NCBI GenBank assembly: GCA_019722365.1
Contig: JADFUC010000761.1
Coordinates: 62,001 to 126,000 of the forward strand
Source of the DNA: Lithospermum erythrorhizon
Taxonomy: Eukaryota; Streptophyta; Magnoliopsida; Boraginales; Boraginaceae
Direction of reading: 5' to 3'
Length of the DNA stretch: 64,000 nucleotides
Shown here in pieces: positions 1 to 11,330 of this stretch (positions are counted from its first letter, which is position 1; each line of letters starts with the position of its first letter). A program made the translations under genes and the position numbers. The notes beneath the pieces were generated by a model, which saw only the letters and a program-made list of their open reading frames with translations, did not search any database and was not told the origin of the DNA.

Positions 1-830
1 CCGCCGAGATCGGATGGCTCCTTTAAATGAAGTTACAACAATTGTTGACTCCGCCATGTGGAGTTATTGAGAAAGGATTCATCAATTTAGTGTATCTCCA
101 AAGGTGCACCCGCTTTGTTCGTGAAAGCAGCGGATGGTTCACGAGGTCGCTATGAGATCAATTATAGGCGCTGAATAAAGTGGACCATTAAGAACCGATA
201 CCCCTTTCCTGCACTGGATTTACTTGTTTGATCAGCTGAAGGATGTCAAGGTGTTCTCGAAGATTGATTTGCGGTCTGGTTATCATCAGTTGAGGATCAA
301 AGGGGAGGATATTCCGAAATCGGCTTTCCGATCTCGCATGGGCATTATGAGTTTATAAAGCGATGCCATTTGATCGACGAATGCACCGCGGCCTTTGCGG
401 ATTTGATGAACCGGTATTTCGAGTATTGATGAGTTTGCGGTGGTATTCATTGAATATTCCCCATATATTCTGTGAGGGAGGAGGAACAAATGGCAGGCAT
501 TTGCGCATCGTGTCGAGGACTCCTGGCATGTACACCCGCCTGTATGCCAAGTTTCTAAATGTGAGTTCCGTTGGCGAAAGTGCAATTCCCCGGGTCAGTT
601 ATTTTATGGCGAGGGTATTTGTGTTGATCCACGTATGGAGGTCAGTGGAACACTGGGAGCCGCCCCACGAGCGACTGAAAGTAGGAGTTTCTCGGGATTA
701 ATGTTATTACAGAGATTCACTGCTGACTTCTCTTTGATCGCGACGCCATTGACCAAAAGTTGACTAGAAAAGTGGGTTCCGCTTATTTGGGATGACGATT
801 GTGAGAACTACTTCGGTATTAAAGTGGGAA
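1..830 (+). pseudogene. Ty3/gypsy chromovirus reverse transcriptase fragment
   Basis: Decayed reverse transcriptase of a Ty3/gypsy element, probably a Tekay-like chromovirus; it begins before the window. Read across several frames, it shows in order the usual RT blocks: a match to SPKGAP, a match to ALNKVTIKNRYP near 165-205, the stretch [14 protein letters not shown] at about 259-303, remains of the NAPAAFADLMNRYF block near 378-420, and DEFAVVFI near 427-455 in place of the usual YxDD region. Around 760-815 a further match, LIWDDDCE, marks the start of the RT-RNase H connection. Stops and frameshifts occur every few tens of codons, so no product is possible. The longest open frames in this interval are out of register with the RT blocks. 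Family assignment is confident; the lineage is inferred from block spelling. Confidence 0.85.
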
Positions 831-3003
831 GTTGACTGGCTACGTGGCCATTACCGCGATTTAAGAGCTCTCCATCTATATAGTGCCGCCGAATTCAAAA
901 GAACCATCCTCAGAGAGAACATTATCGGGGCGATTGATCAAGGAATTACAACACGGTTAAAAGAACCAGCTTGACTATAGAAGAATGATTGACTCCTTGG
1001 TGAAAAAGTCAAGCTTTATTTCTAAAGTCGAACCAAAGAATGTTCATGAAGCTCTCAAAGACATGAACATCGATAAATGCTACGCAAGTGAAAATTCGCT
1101 GATCCAATTTCAACGAATGATGCGCTGGAACTTGTGCTAAGACCAAAGGACCATAAATGTGATAGGAATAAATGAATTTTCAAAATAAATCCGATGAACA
1201 AGGAGTCAAGTTACTAGAATAAAGCAAGACTCAGTAAATAAAATAGATTATATTTAATTCTAAGCATTTATTAAATTCGGTGTGCTAGCTGAAATGATTC
1301 ATTTATTATGTACAAAGGATGAAAGTTTACGCTTATAGCAATATTTGCTATAAATACTTGCATGTGCCTACACTATATTATGACTTCATTTGGTACGTTA
1401 AGAGTGCGAAACAAGAGAGTGTATTCCTCGTATATCAGATACATGAGTTTTGTGTGAGGATTTATCGTGGTTACCGAATAAAATGAATGTTACTTATAAA
1501 CTCCACAGTTTTGTACAACTGTCGATACCCTTGGCTACAAATAGCTTTATTCTAGTGAAAAGTATTATAGCTTACATACATACTAGTGGATAGTAAAGTA
1601 AAGCCATGATGGAGTGTTATGAATGCGAGCACCAGATTGGGAGAGAATAAAAGTGTTAGAAACGGGAGCATCTCGGTGCAAGGCCCTCTATTTGTAATTC
1701 TTAACCATATTGAATCGCTTCATCAAGTAACCGCCTCTGCATTTAGGTGCTAATTTGGCATCGAATCGGGTTACCAAACTGTGTTTTTACTTTTGAGTAT
1801 TTTTATTTTTCTTGCCAGCTTGTTGTTTGGCCTTAGAAATAATAGCTTGGTCTCACAACTTGTTATTCAAAGTAGATTACACACTTCAAAAAGTTAATAA
1901 AAAAAAAGTGGACAATCTTTTGGGACGCAGGAATAATATGTTTTATGTAAACTATTGTTATATTATTATTATAATAAAGCTCAGTTAAATAATCATATAA
2001 TATTTTATAGATTTATTATTATTTTTTATCATTATTATATAGAATTATTTTTATTATTATGATTATTAATATTGTTATTTAATTCTGTGCAGTTATATTA
2101 ATTTAAATTATATTTTTAAATCATATCACTTAATGTACATAAAAGTAAATGGCCTTGATGATACTATATTGATGATCAATTCATCAATATATTTAGTCGA
2201 GAATATCAATTTGTTAAAGTAATATTTGTATCTCTCTATGAACATCGTTGTCGTATAATATCTCTTACGTGATATCGTGATTTTATCGTAATTTTTTATA
2301 TTATATTTAAAAAGTTTATTCTCAAGTGATCATGTATTCTTCAAAATAAAAAATATTAATTAAAAAATTCAAAAAATATAAGTTTTATACACTTTAACGA
2401 TTGACTCAAGATAAAAAATATATTAAATATTCAAAATCACGGTCAAAAGAAGCACTTTAAAAACAGAATTTGGACAAATAAAGTGGTGCTCGCTCTTCTA
2501 CTTATACTCGATTATATTGTGATTCGACGAGGATCCTGAAATTTGGGATCGTTTGGACGTAAGAAAAGTATGATGGCTTAGTTTCTTTTACAATTAGTCT
2601 TTCTACATTATACTAGTACTAATTATTATTATGAACTATTGTCCCAGATAGATTAAAGTTGAATAGCTATAAGCTAATTCAAATACATATATAATAGAAT
2701 TTATAAAATACAAATGAGTTTTTATACTGGTCGACAATATTCTTACTCCAATTTTAATATGACTCCTTTTGAGATCGTAATCAATATAAGCCAAAGCGTT
2801 TAGAATCATTCCTCACTTATCTCACAAAAAACTATATAAGATATACAGAAAGTAAACAACACATATATGAAATCAACATAACTAAATCTTAACATAGAAA
2901 CAACCTATCTGATATATTTATAAGACATCTCCAACAAATAGTAATACTTCTTTAAGACTCCAGAATTCCTTGATCCCGATCAAACTGCAATCACCTTGAC
3001 AAG
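831..3003. other. No gene recognised; AT-rich intergenic DNA
   Basis: After the RT fragment I recognise no coding similarity. A 60-codon open frame at 792-974 does not resemble RNase H and is probably chance. From about 1860 to 2760 the sequence is strongly AT-rich with TTATTATT runs. A TATA-like string (ACTATATAAG) lies near 2831, without a gene behind it that I can recognise. This may be old retrotransposon tail sequence. Confidence 0.4.
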
Positions 3004-3687
3004 TGTGAATCCTACACCATTATCGAGTAACTTTACAATCGACAATAACTCCGGCCTTCACCCAAGATACTTAACATAAGGATCTAACCCCATAATTAGG
3101 AATAAGTATTATCAATAATTATCCCTATTTACTAAGATCCACCAGGATTGATATCCACTAATTCGGACATGACAACAGAAAGAATAAATACAGAAAGTAA
3201 ACAACACAAGGATTTTACCATGGTTCCTCTCAACGCTGAAGCGACATCCAAACCGGCCGCATCCACTAATAATCACAATGTAATAATTGTTGCTGTGGAC
3301 CTTCAAAGAAACTTATTTTGCTATCTAGGAATCAAGCACTAACATCTTCAAATCTCTAGAAACTAGGACTTCTTAATTGTTGTTTTCTCATGTATACTTA
3401 AAACTTCAATTACAAATCTCTCTCAATATTTTCTCTCTTAAATCTCACATGTTTTCTCTCTATTTTGATTGGCCTTTGAGGTGGTGATTTTCTACACACA
3501 CTACTACACACAAAGAGGGGGCATTTAATGCTTCTAAATAAGCCTAAAGGCAAATATATTCCACCCAACAGCAAGACTCTAGAAGGTAATAGATTCTTCT
3601 TTCTTTGTTCCCTCAATTATTTCCTTAAATGCAAATTCGGCCTGCATTAACTGGTTTACATGTGTTTAGAATTCACAATGGCTAACA
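3004..3687 (-). repeat. 3' LTR of element A
   Basis: Direct partner of 5105-5788. Shared blocks include AAGTAAACAACACAAGGATT, TCACATGTTTTCTCTCTATT and AGACTCTAGAAGGTAATAGA. The 5' edge in element orientation is TGTTAGC at 3687, next to the purine tract. Confidence 0.85.
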
Positions 3688-4689
3688 ATCTCCCATCAAT
3701 ACTAAACACTGGTCTTCACATTAGTCTTTAATCTGCAGCCAGTTAAATGAGTTCGGCCATCCCGAACGCCCACTGAACCTGAAACCCAACTCCAATGTCT
3801 TTTACCAATCCAAGAACAACCATGAATGTCATCAACTTGACTATCGAAGAGACATAGCCAAAACCTTTGCCCTGTTGGAATTTTCACCATATTTAAAACA
3901 CCATGTTCTTACTTTACCTGGAAGATCATTCTGATCTTCTCCTAGGTACCTTGGAAACCCTACAAGCCTGATTGGTCATTGATGAATCTATCTCTTCATC
4001 TTCTTTTCCTTGTCGGCCGACGACTCTCACTTAATCAGATTCATCAATACTTTTACAGTTAGCTAACCTTAAGAGGTTGGGAGCCCTCTTACTGCGCCTT
4101 TAACCACGCTGCTAACTCCGGATGATACCTGCAATACGCCTTCGGTTGCCTCTCATGGCTTCCAAGAACTACCAGAGCATCTCACCGTACTTCAACTTAG
4201 GACTTTACCCACAACAAACGTTTCTAACACCGAGAAACTCCATGTTGTCACGACAATCGTTTCTGCCACAGAGAATCTACCAAGTCGATTTGCACATATG
4301 GCTTGTACACCGATCTCCCTCCAAGTTCTTCTGATCCATCACACCAAACGATTTCGCTATACCTGTTAGAACCCTTTTCGACTATAGTCTCTATCGTGAC
4401 TTGCACCTGACAATGCTCCTTACAAAAACATCAGCAACAACTTCTCAGATTTCATTGTGACTTTCCATCATATCTTTCGAAACCCGATGAATCCTCATAA
4501 CCGAAATCAACTTGAGCTTCTTGCCTTCATGATGACCTTTCATCTTGACCTTTGGCAACAGATGAATCCACATGATCCTGAGCTGCACCTCGAAATCTGT
4601 TCTGAACAAGATTGTCCATCAAATCTAGGCAACAAACGTGACAAATCTTCCAATAGCATCGTTTGTTACACCTCAAATAACCACATCAC

Positions 4690-4890
4690 CCATGTCACAA
4701 ATTTCGACCAGGAATCTTTCATCTACACGATGACCCTTCCCAACCAAGATCTTCAGCGATAAACTGCAATGTGGCAATACACATCACTCATACCCCAAAT
4801 CTTCGGGGACCTTCCATCTAATCGATGACCCTTCCAGCGAGATCTCCAGAAATAACTCATTGTGTGCCAATTCAGATCACTCCTATCACA
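4690..4890 (-). repeat. Degenerate tandem repeat inside element A
   Basis: Two similar units of roughly 100 bp lie next to each other. Each contains the series ACGATGACCCTTCC or TCGATGACCCTTCC, then AGATCT, then a CACATCACTCA-like or CAGATCACTC-like block. A partial third unit follows to about 4930. It takes the place of coding sequence in the internal region. Confidence 0.5.
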
Positions 4891-5090
4891 AATCTCTTGG
4901 ACCTTCTATCTTCACTACAAATCTTTCGAAGAAATCTCTAACGACAACATATGATGCTCCAGAATCAAACGCAAGAGAATACCATCTTTCACCATACTAG
5001 TCACATCTTGTAGCTTCACACCTTGTGTCAACACCATTCTTTCAACCAGTCAAACAACCTCTTTGAATAGCTTTACTATTATCACAACCT

Positions 5091-5102
5091 GATCTGATAC
5101 CA
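5091..5102 (-). other. Primer-binding site of element A
   Basis: The complement reads TGGTATCAGATC, close to the tRNA-iMet PBS TGGTATCAGAGC used by many plant LTR elements. It lies two bases inside the 5' LTR. Confidence 0.85.
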
Positions 5103-5104
5103 AT

Positions 5105-5788
5105 TGTTAGGAATCCTACACCATTATTGACAATCCCATAATTGACAAGCACACCTCGCCCGCCCAATATACTTAACATCGATCTAACCCTATATTTAGG
5201 AATAAGTGTGACCAATAATTATCCCTATTTACTAAGATCCACTGTGATCGAGTATCCACTAATTCAAACACGCATAACAGCATTAAAATACGTAAAGTAA
5301 ACAACACAAGGATTTTACCCCGTTCCCTCAATGTGAAAGCGTACATCCAAATCAGAGATCCATCTAATAATGCACATGAAGAATCGGGTTACACGACTCA
5401 AAGAACCCTATTCTGCTATCTAGCAATTGAAGCACTAACATCTTCAAATCTCTAGAAAATTAGACTTCTAATCGGAAATGCTTTTCTCATGTACATGAAA
5501 AACTTCTAAATTACAAAACTTCGGAATACTATTTTCTTGAATCTCACATGTTTTCTCTCTATTTTGATCATCTTTGAGGTGGTGATTTTCACACACACTA
5601 CTACACAATAAGAGGGGGTATTTATAGGTTTCTCAAATAAGCCTAAAAGGAAATATTTTCTACCCAATAAAGAAGACTCTAGAAGGTAATAGATCTTTCC
5701 TTTCTTGTTCCCCAATTATTTCCTTAAGTACACCGCTTCCGGAATAATCCGGACTCTTCACATGTGTTTAGGATTCACACGATTAACA
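5105..5788 (-). repeat. 5' LTR of element A
   Basis: Direct partner of 3004-3687. The inner edge reads TGTTAGGAATCC at 5105, two bases from the PBS. The outer edge is TAACA at 5788. Confidence 0.85.
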
Positions 5789-6436
5789 CTTGATTCCACT
5801 CTATGTCTTCGAACGATTACTTTGCTGATTGATTTGCAATCCCGTGATGTGTCACACAATTATCTCCAATGATTTGCAACCCATCGATCTTGATTGCTTT
5901 TTACTTTATCTCTAACGACTAGGAGATAGCTAGTAGATCTTTCGTTAATTGAATGCATGCTTGATCTCTTAGTGCACATGCCTTAATTAATTGTTTCCTT
6001 TTTGTATTTATGCTCCCTCATTATATCTATAATGCTTCCAACAACGTTAGTACCTACGAACCAATGTATGCATATGAACCAAACACATAATAAGTGTAAG
6101 CCACTCAAATAAACATTCCAAAGGCTGGTTTTAGGGAGAGAGATCAGGTGCAAAAAGGATTGTGTGCAAACACCAGCAAACTGGTCCAATTCACGGGCCA
6201 GACCAACATTCATTTTTAATTCAAACCCTGTCACCAATTCAGACCAAAATCGCATTCTCTGTTTACTCACAAACCCTCTCCCTTCTCCCTTCTGCCTCCT
6301 CCACTCCACCAGCACCAGCACATAGGTCAAGGTTCTACCGCCACCATCATCACATACGTCAACGCCGCCGCCAAATGATTAATGTTATTTTTATGCATTC
6401 TTAGATAGTTCAGTTTGTGACATGCAAATGAAAAGA
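5789..6436. other. No gene recognised
   Basis: Between element A and the tRNA-like sequence I see no domain. The stretch 6240-6375 is rich in CCxCC and CACCAGCACC triplets and has open frames on both strands, but neither translation resembles a protein I know. Confidence 0.35.
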
Positions 6437-6510
6437 TGATCCATAGCTCAATTGGAAGAGCTCTCAAATGATTATTTTGATAAGATGGTGGTTCGATTCC
6501 ACCCGGGTCC
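6437..6510 (+). other. tRNA-like sequence, possible SINE head
   Basis: A 74-nt stretch resembles a tRNA. An A-box-like TAGCTCAATTGG starts at 6444, with D-stem GCTC/GAGC. A perfect B box, GGTTCGATTCC, starts at 6490, with T-stem GGTGG/CCACC enclosing TTCGATT. The acceptor ends TGATCCA and CGGGTCC pair at five of seven positions. The anticodon region folds poorly: depending on the register either the stem or the U33 position fails, and the variable region is two bases too long. No T-run terminator follows. This fits a decayed tRNA gene, or the pol III promoter head of a tRNA-derived SINE, better than a working tRNA. No isotype can be assigned. Confidence 0.55.
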
Positions 6511-7385
6511 TTATTGTTGGATGTTGAACATTTGAGTAAATTTGAGTTATAAATTTATCAACGATTGATTATATGTTAGAGATTTATTTTAGCAACAGTT
6601 CTTCCGGAATTAGGTTGAAATTAAGAATTCGATGAGTTTATACTGTATGTTGTTGGAACCATTACATTTATAGTAACTTTGTTTCATGTTTTGGCAACAT
6701 TTTAGGCTTCTATTGTATATTATTTGACCTTTGATCTCATACTCTATGTTGCTGGAGTAAATTATAAAATGATGCAAAGATAACCATGAAGGCACATTCT
6801 CTCAATAACTGAAAAAGAGTTTTCTTGTAGGAACAAATTTTTTTGTGGTCTATCAACCTGAAACAATGCACATGGTAGATCTCTTGAATTCTAGCTTCAA
6901 TTTCTACATTGACAAATATTCAATTGCCATTTATTTTACATAGAACAGTCATAAATATGTTACCAAACAACAAACATTATAAATGAAAGGCAAAAGACGG
7001 GTCTAAACTAAATAAAGAAAGCTAACTCTACAAATCATCATTGAACTATAATACAACAAACACTAGAAATCAAGCATTATTATCAATCGAAGTCATCCGT
7101 ATAAACACCCAACAACATGCTAAATCTGACTGAGAATTGGTTGAGTTTGGTAAAGGAGCCGCATGTCTGAGTTTAATTTGGCCTCTTCAATCACCAAAAG
7201 GGGCAGAATTTGAGAATCAAACCTCACCAAAAAATTGTCCAAATGCAACGAAAACCGATAAGTACTTCCAAAACTGGCCCAAAAATCAATTTAAAAAATT
7301 GTCCATAAATGCAAGAGCACCCAAACACGAGAGAACACCCAACCCCGCTTCCCTACCACATTGCCATTTAAACCATGATGCCTCC
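6511..7385. other. No gene recognised; AT-rich
   Basis: AT-rich DNA between the tRNA-like sequence and element B. If the tRNA-like stretch is a SINE head, its body would lie in roughly the first 100-200 bases here, but I see no poly(A) or TTG-repeat tail. Confidence 0.35.
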
Positions 7386-7390
7386 TCCTC

Positions 7391-7945
7391 GTTAGGATTT
7401 AAGACTCTAAATCCCCTTTCTCGGAGTTTCAAGCAATCAATAAAAACGATGTAAATTTAATCGCTGAAATAAACGTAATAATAAAATTTATATGTGTTCC
7501 CCAAATGTGGAAAGGTACGCCCTGGCTGGCCATAATCCACTAATAAACCGTAAGATCGTTACAAGCCCTACCACTAAATTATAATCTATGCTGAAGATTT
7601 TCTTATACACCGAAAAAATCTCAACCACAAAGTTCTACGTTAACAAAGATAACCCTCAAGCTTCAAAGAATAAAACCATGCTCTTCAATAATATTAAAGA
7701 CTTAATATTATTCTAGGATGAATTTTCTCTATTCATGTATTTGCGTGATAAATAAAACTCATGAAATCATCCTATGTTTTATGTTAACAAAATCTAAGTA
7801 GCATCTACGCTCTTTTCGCTCCAAGTTTTCAAACCGGCTCTAAAAAATAAAAAACCTACCAAGCAAGCAGATATATCCTAGTTAGACTAAATTAGGAAAT
7901 AATTGTAAGCCAAAACCGCCTCAAATTAGCTCTTCAATTCCAACA
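7391..7945 (-). repeat. 3' LTR of element B
   Basis: Direct partner of 9847-10384. Shared blocks include ATATTAAAGACTTAATATTA (itself a palindrome), TCTCAACCACAAAG and AAAACCTACCAAGC-like sequence. It ends CCAACA at 7945, beside the purine tract. Confidence 0.85.
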
Positions 7946-9832
7946 ATCTCCCAATTTGAAGACAAATTTCGGATCACCGTCTTCAAAACCATTCTCAGCT
8001 GTTCTCCCGAGTTCATCATCTACAAACTCCCACTGAAACCGATCCCAACTTCAAGATTCTCTTTTCCAATCTCGTGAACATCCCCGAACGACACCAACTC
8101 ACTCACCAAGAGAATCTAGAATATCCATTACATCTACCCCGGTTGACTTTTCCCCTTCATTCGCACAATCACTACGCTTCCTTGCCTTCTTGATCTTCAT
8201 GATCTTCAACCCAGCACCTCGAAAACCTCCAAGTTCGATTGTCATCAATGAATTTCTCTCTCTACCTTCCCATTCCACGCCGACGACTTCCTCGATCTAA
8301 TTCATATCAATCTCGATGCTTGGACGTAACATCTTTCAAATGCTTAGAAAAGAATCGAGGTCAATACCTCACCGCGATTTTGAAACACGTCATTAATCCT
8401 CAGATGATTCATGCAACACATAACTGTCAGACTTTCCCTTGTGAGTTCCTTCACTGAATCTATCAAATTAAACGAAGTATTATTACATTCTGTCAGTTGG
8501 GGTATCTTTCTGACCTTCAATGCATCTTCATTTGCACAGCTCCTCAGAATCTCCCGAGAACCTCTTAGCACATCCAGAACAGGAATTTCACCAACGACAA
8601 TCCTTTCTATCTTCGTAGAAACTCCCATGTCGAATCTCACCTGCTTTTCTCTGCACCCAGATCCTCTCTTCAACCTCTTCTCGGTAACCGTCACCAAGTA
8701 TGTAGCACTTAATTTGCGCCCTTTTTGTTATTACCATCTCCCGAATAACTCCACATAGCTACCATCTTCGAAAGTAGTTCGACAACCATCACCATCCACT
8801 GAATTCACCGAGATCAACTATTCTCTTCACTTCGAACATACCTCACATTTGTCAATTTCCAAAAGAACTATCGACAACTCGCATTCACATCTCCCATACC
8901 TACTATCCAACTATTCACCATCGCCAGCATTTAATGTCCTATAATTTAAAACATAATTCACCATTGTCTCACATGTAAAGTATGAAAGAAGCTCCGCATC
9001 TACTATCCAGAATCAACGTGAAGCATTCACGTATAAAACCAAAGTCATTTAATAATCGCTCAACACAACACGGAAGATCACCGCAATTTCAGCTCTACGC
9101 GACCCGTCTCACGGCCAACCCCAAAGACAAAAAGATCGAATTACTTCTACCTCATCATGATCTCCCACTATTTCCAAACCTCTGCCTCCTATTCTTCCTC
9201 TTCCTACACTTAACGCAGTAACCCTTAGCACCTTCTCACTTACGAAGCTTACGCATTCTCCCTATTGCGACATACACTCTACAACCACCTTAAGTTCAAC
9301 CTCGTTAGTACCTGGCTGCATCACTAACATCCGCCTCATCGGCCTCCCAACTTTCGTGTAACGGCTTAACAAAATCAGCTCAGATCTCATCATCAACATT
9401 AACATCTACCGGCCGAGAAGCCGATTAATAACGCTTATCAAATCATTAGCGTGTCTCACTACAAGGCATTCTCTCTACATCTTGCGAAATGCTTTTTTCA
9501 TGAGAAAGACTTATTATTCGTTTGTAATGCTTCTCATACAGACGATAAAGCCTTCATCGCCTCATATGTCTCCCTTAGCAACGTTAGCAACAACGCTTTC
9601 TGACAAACAAGGTCCTGATAACACTCCAAGACTTTCTCTCGTCTAATTCCATCCATTCATCCTCATCCATCTTCTCAAGCCCCCTAGCCGGGGTTTGTTC
9701 AAATTTTCTTCCGCATGTATAACTTCCTCCATACACATCTTCCACGCGAAAAATCGATTCCATCGAATTTCTACATCGTGTCACACCTTCGCTCACCATT
9801 GATTCTTAAACTTACAACCAAGCTACGACCAA

Positions 9833-9843
9833 GCTCGATACCA
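9833..9843 (-). other. Primer-binding site of element B
   Basis: The complement TGGTATCGAGC is similar to the tRNA-iMet PBS, three bases inside the 5' LTR as drawn. Confidence 0.75.
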
Positions 9844-9846
9844 ATC

Positions 9847-10384
9847 GTTGTGATTTAAGACTCTAATCCCTTCCTGAGTTCTCGCTTAGAATCAATAGCA
9901 AAAACGACGTAAATTTAAGGAAATAAACAGACACAAAAATTTATACGCGCTCCCTCAACGCAGTGCCGTGACGCCTTTGCCGCCAGTAATCCACTAATAA
10001 ACCCGAAGATTGTTATGCCTCTACCACTCGCCTATAATCTATGTCAGTATTTCTATACACCGAAAATCTCAACCACAAAGCCTATCGTTAACAAAGATAA
10101 ACTCTCTAAGCTCTTTCAAAAACGATGTTTTCAATAATATTAAAGACTTAATATTATTCTAGATGAATTTTCTCTATTCTATGTATTCGTTTGGATAAAT
10201 AAAACTCAGCGAAATCGTCCTATATTTATAGCTAACAAAACCCAGAAGACATGCCTTTTCTGCTCCAAAGCCTTCAAACCCGCTCTAAAAATAAAACCTA
10301 CCAAGCGCTAAGAGATATATCTTAGTTGGACTCAAATTATAAATAATTAGAGCCAAACCGTCTCACCAGTCTTCAACTCCAACA
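9847..10384 (-). repeat. 5' LTR of element B
   Basis: Direct partner of 7391-7945, with many small indels between the copies. The outer edge is CCAACA at 10384, followed by TCCTC. Confidence 0.85.
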
Positions 10385-10539
10385 TCCTCCACCTCAACCT
10401 TAACATCAAATATCAAGCCAATCACCCCAACAACCTGCAAAATACACTAAAATTGCTTTAATCCCATGTAAGAATCGTAACTAAATCCTCGAACCTTGTC
10501 CAAAACCTAATTAGACAACAAGTTGTAACCATCACAAAT

Positions 10540-10800
10540 TCAATCCAACTTATCATATTTTCCTTTATCATTGCCAATACTATTTTCATTTTGTAAACCC
10601 TCACAGTCCTTCTCAAAATTCTCAACATTATCAACAACAATGTTCTCCTCCGTACTCTTATCAACAACTATATTATGAATTTTTGTAGCCCCAATGTCGT
10701 TTTTTAAATTAGTACTACTCTTATCAATACCATCACTTTTCTTATTCTGAGCATCAGTAAACTTACTTATTCTATCATTCAGGTCACGCGATAACACCAA
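10540..10800 (-). CDS. Short Asn/Asp/Lys-rich open frame, unknown
   Basis: An 86-codon open frame from a Met, rich in Asn, Asp, Lys, Ser and Glu, with short similar segments such as IVVDKSTEEN and IVVDNVEN. I recognise no domain, no splice context and no promoter. Codon composition looks more coherent than in neighbouring chance frames, so it may be a surviving piece of a transposon-borne protein. It could equally be accidental in AT-rich DNA. Confidence 0.2.
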   Translation of the reverse strand: MVLSRDLNDRISKFTDAQNKKSDGIDKSSTNLKNDIGATKIHNIVVDKSTEENIVVDNVENFEKDCEGLQNENSIGNDKGKYDKLD

Positions 10801-11330
10801 AGGTGCAAGGGTTCTATGTCTTGACGCCTCTCGAGTATTTATCTTAATTTTAAACTTTTTGTGTCCCTACAATTTTTAAACAAAGATTATTATTCTACTT
10901 AAACTAATTTCTTTTCTACGTATCACAAGTAATCAATGTTAAACCCGCATTGGGAAGACATGTAATCTGCACACTTATGTACACAGACTGCAAACTTAGA
11001 TTTAGCAAGTAAAGTATATGTGTACTCACTCTTGCATATTTTAAGCATTTCCATGTAATCTCAAAATACACCGATTCACAACTTCAATTATGTATTTATG
11101 TAGATTACATGTATAATCAAATGTGTATACGTTTGAGTACACAAGTATTCCAAAAAATATCAAACATACTGGAGAACTCACAATTATTCATTTATAGAGT
11201 ATATGTATACTCCAAATGGTTATATTTTGAGTACACTTACACTCTAAAAATTATAAACCACTTTACCCTCTATACATAATCTTTTCCAAAGTATACGTGT
11301 ATATTATACTAAAGTGCCAATGCCATGTCA
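10801..11330. other. No gene; dispersed GTATAC-type inverted motifs
   Basis: AT-rich DNA with recurring imperfect palindromes such as GTATATGTGTACTC (about 11015), GTGTATACGTTTGAGTACAC (about 11124), GTATATGTATACTCC (about 11200) and GTATACGTGTATAT (about 11292). I assign no function. Confidence 0.4.

Larger units (their letters stand above)
3004..5788 (-). mobile_element. Non-autonomous LTR retroelement A (minus strand)
   Basis: Two direct repeats of about 684 bp (3004-3687 and 5105-5788) flank an internal region of only about 1.4 kb. Reading the minus strand, the 5' LTR is the right-hand copy. It is followed two bases inside by a primer-binding site (5091-5102) whose complement, TGGTATCAGATC, matches the 3' end of plant initiator tRNA-Met. 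The 3' LTR starts at 3687 and is preceded by a purine tract (3688-3697, complement GATGGGAGAT). The LTRs keep TGTTA...TAACA-type ends. I see no gag or pol domain in the internal region, so the element was probably mobilised in trans, most likely by copia machinery given this PBS/PPT style. No matching target duplication is visible (ACAAG left, CTTGA right). The LTRs differ by many small indels, so the insertion is old. Confidence 0.85.
7386..10389 (-). mobile_element. Non-autonomous LTR retroelement B, possible 5-bp TSD
   Basis: Same architecture and strand as element A. LTR-like direct repeats at 7391-7945 and 9847-10384 flank an internal region of about 1.9 kb without recognisable gag or pol. 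In minus-strand reading the PBS lies just inside the right-hand LTR (9833-9843, complement TGGTATCGAGC). The purine tract next to the left-hand LTR reads TGGGAGAT in complement at 7946-7953. TCCTC is present on both outer sides (7386-7390 and 10385-10389). The left copy sits in a TCC-repeat, so this match is suggestive rather than decisive. Interior blocks resemble element A loosely, for example a GCCGACGACTTC-like segment, so the two may be sister families. Confidence 0.85.

Noticed and set aside
792..974. 60-codon frame as RNase H following the RT fragment
   Set aside because: The translation shows none of the gypsy RNase H blocks expected there, and the register does not match the preceding RT.
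6437..6510. A functional tRNA gene
   Set aside because: The anticodon stem and loop cannot be satisfied together, the variable region is too long, two acceptor pairs are broken and no T-run terminator follows.
8344..8758. 115-117 codon frames on both strands inside element B, considered as gag
   Set aside because: No gag or zinc-knuckle motif is present, the two strands are open over the same bases, and the other LTR element of this type has no equivalent.
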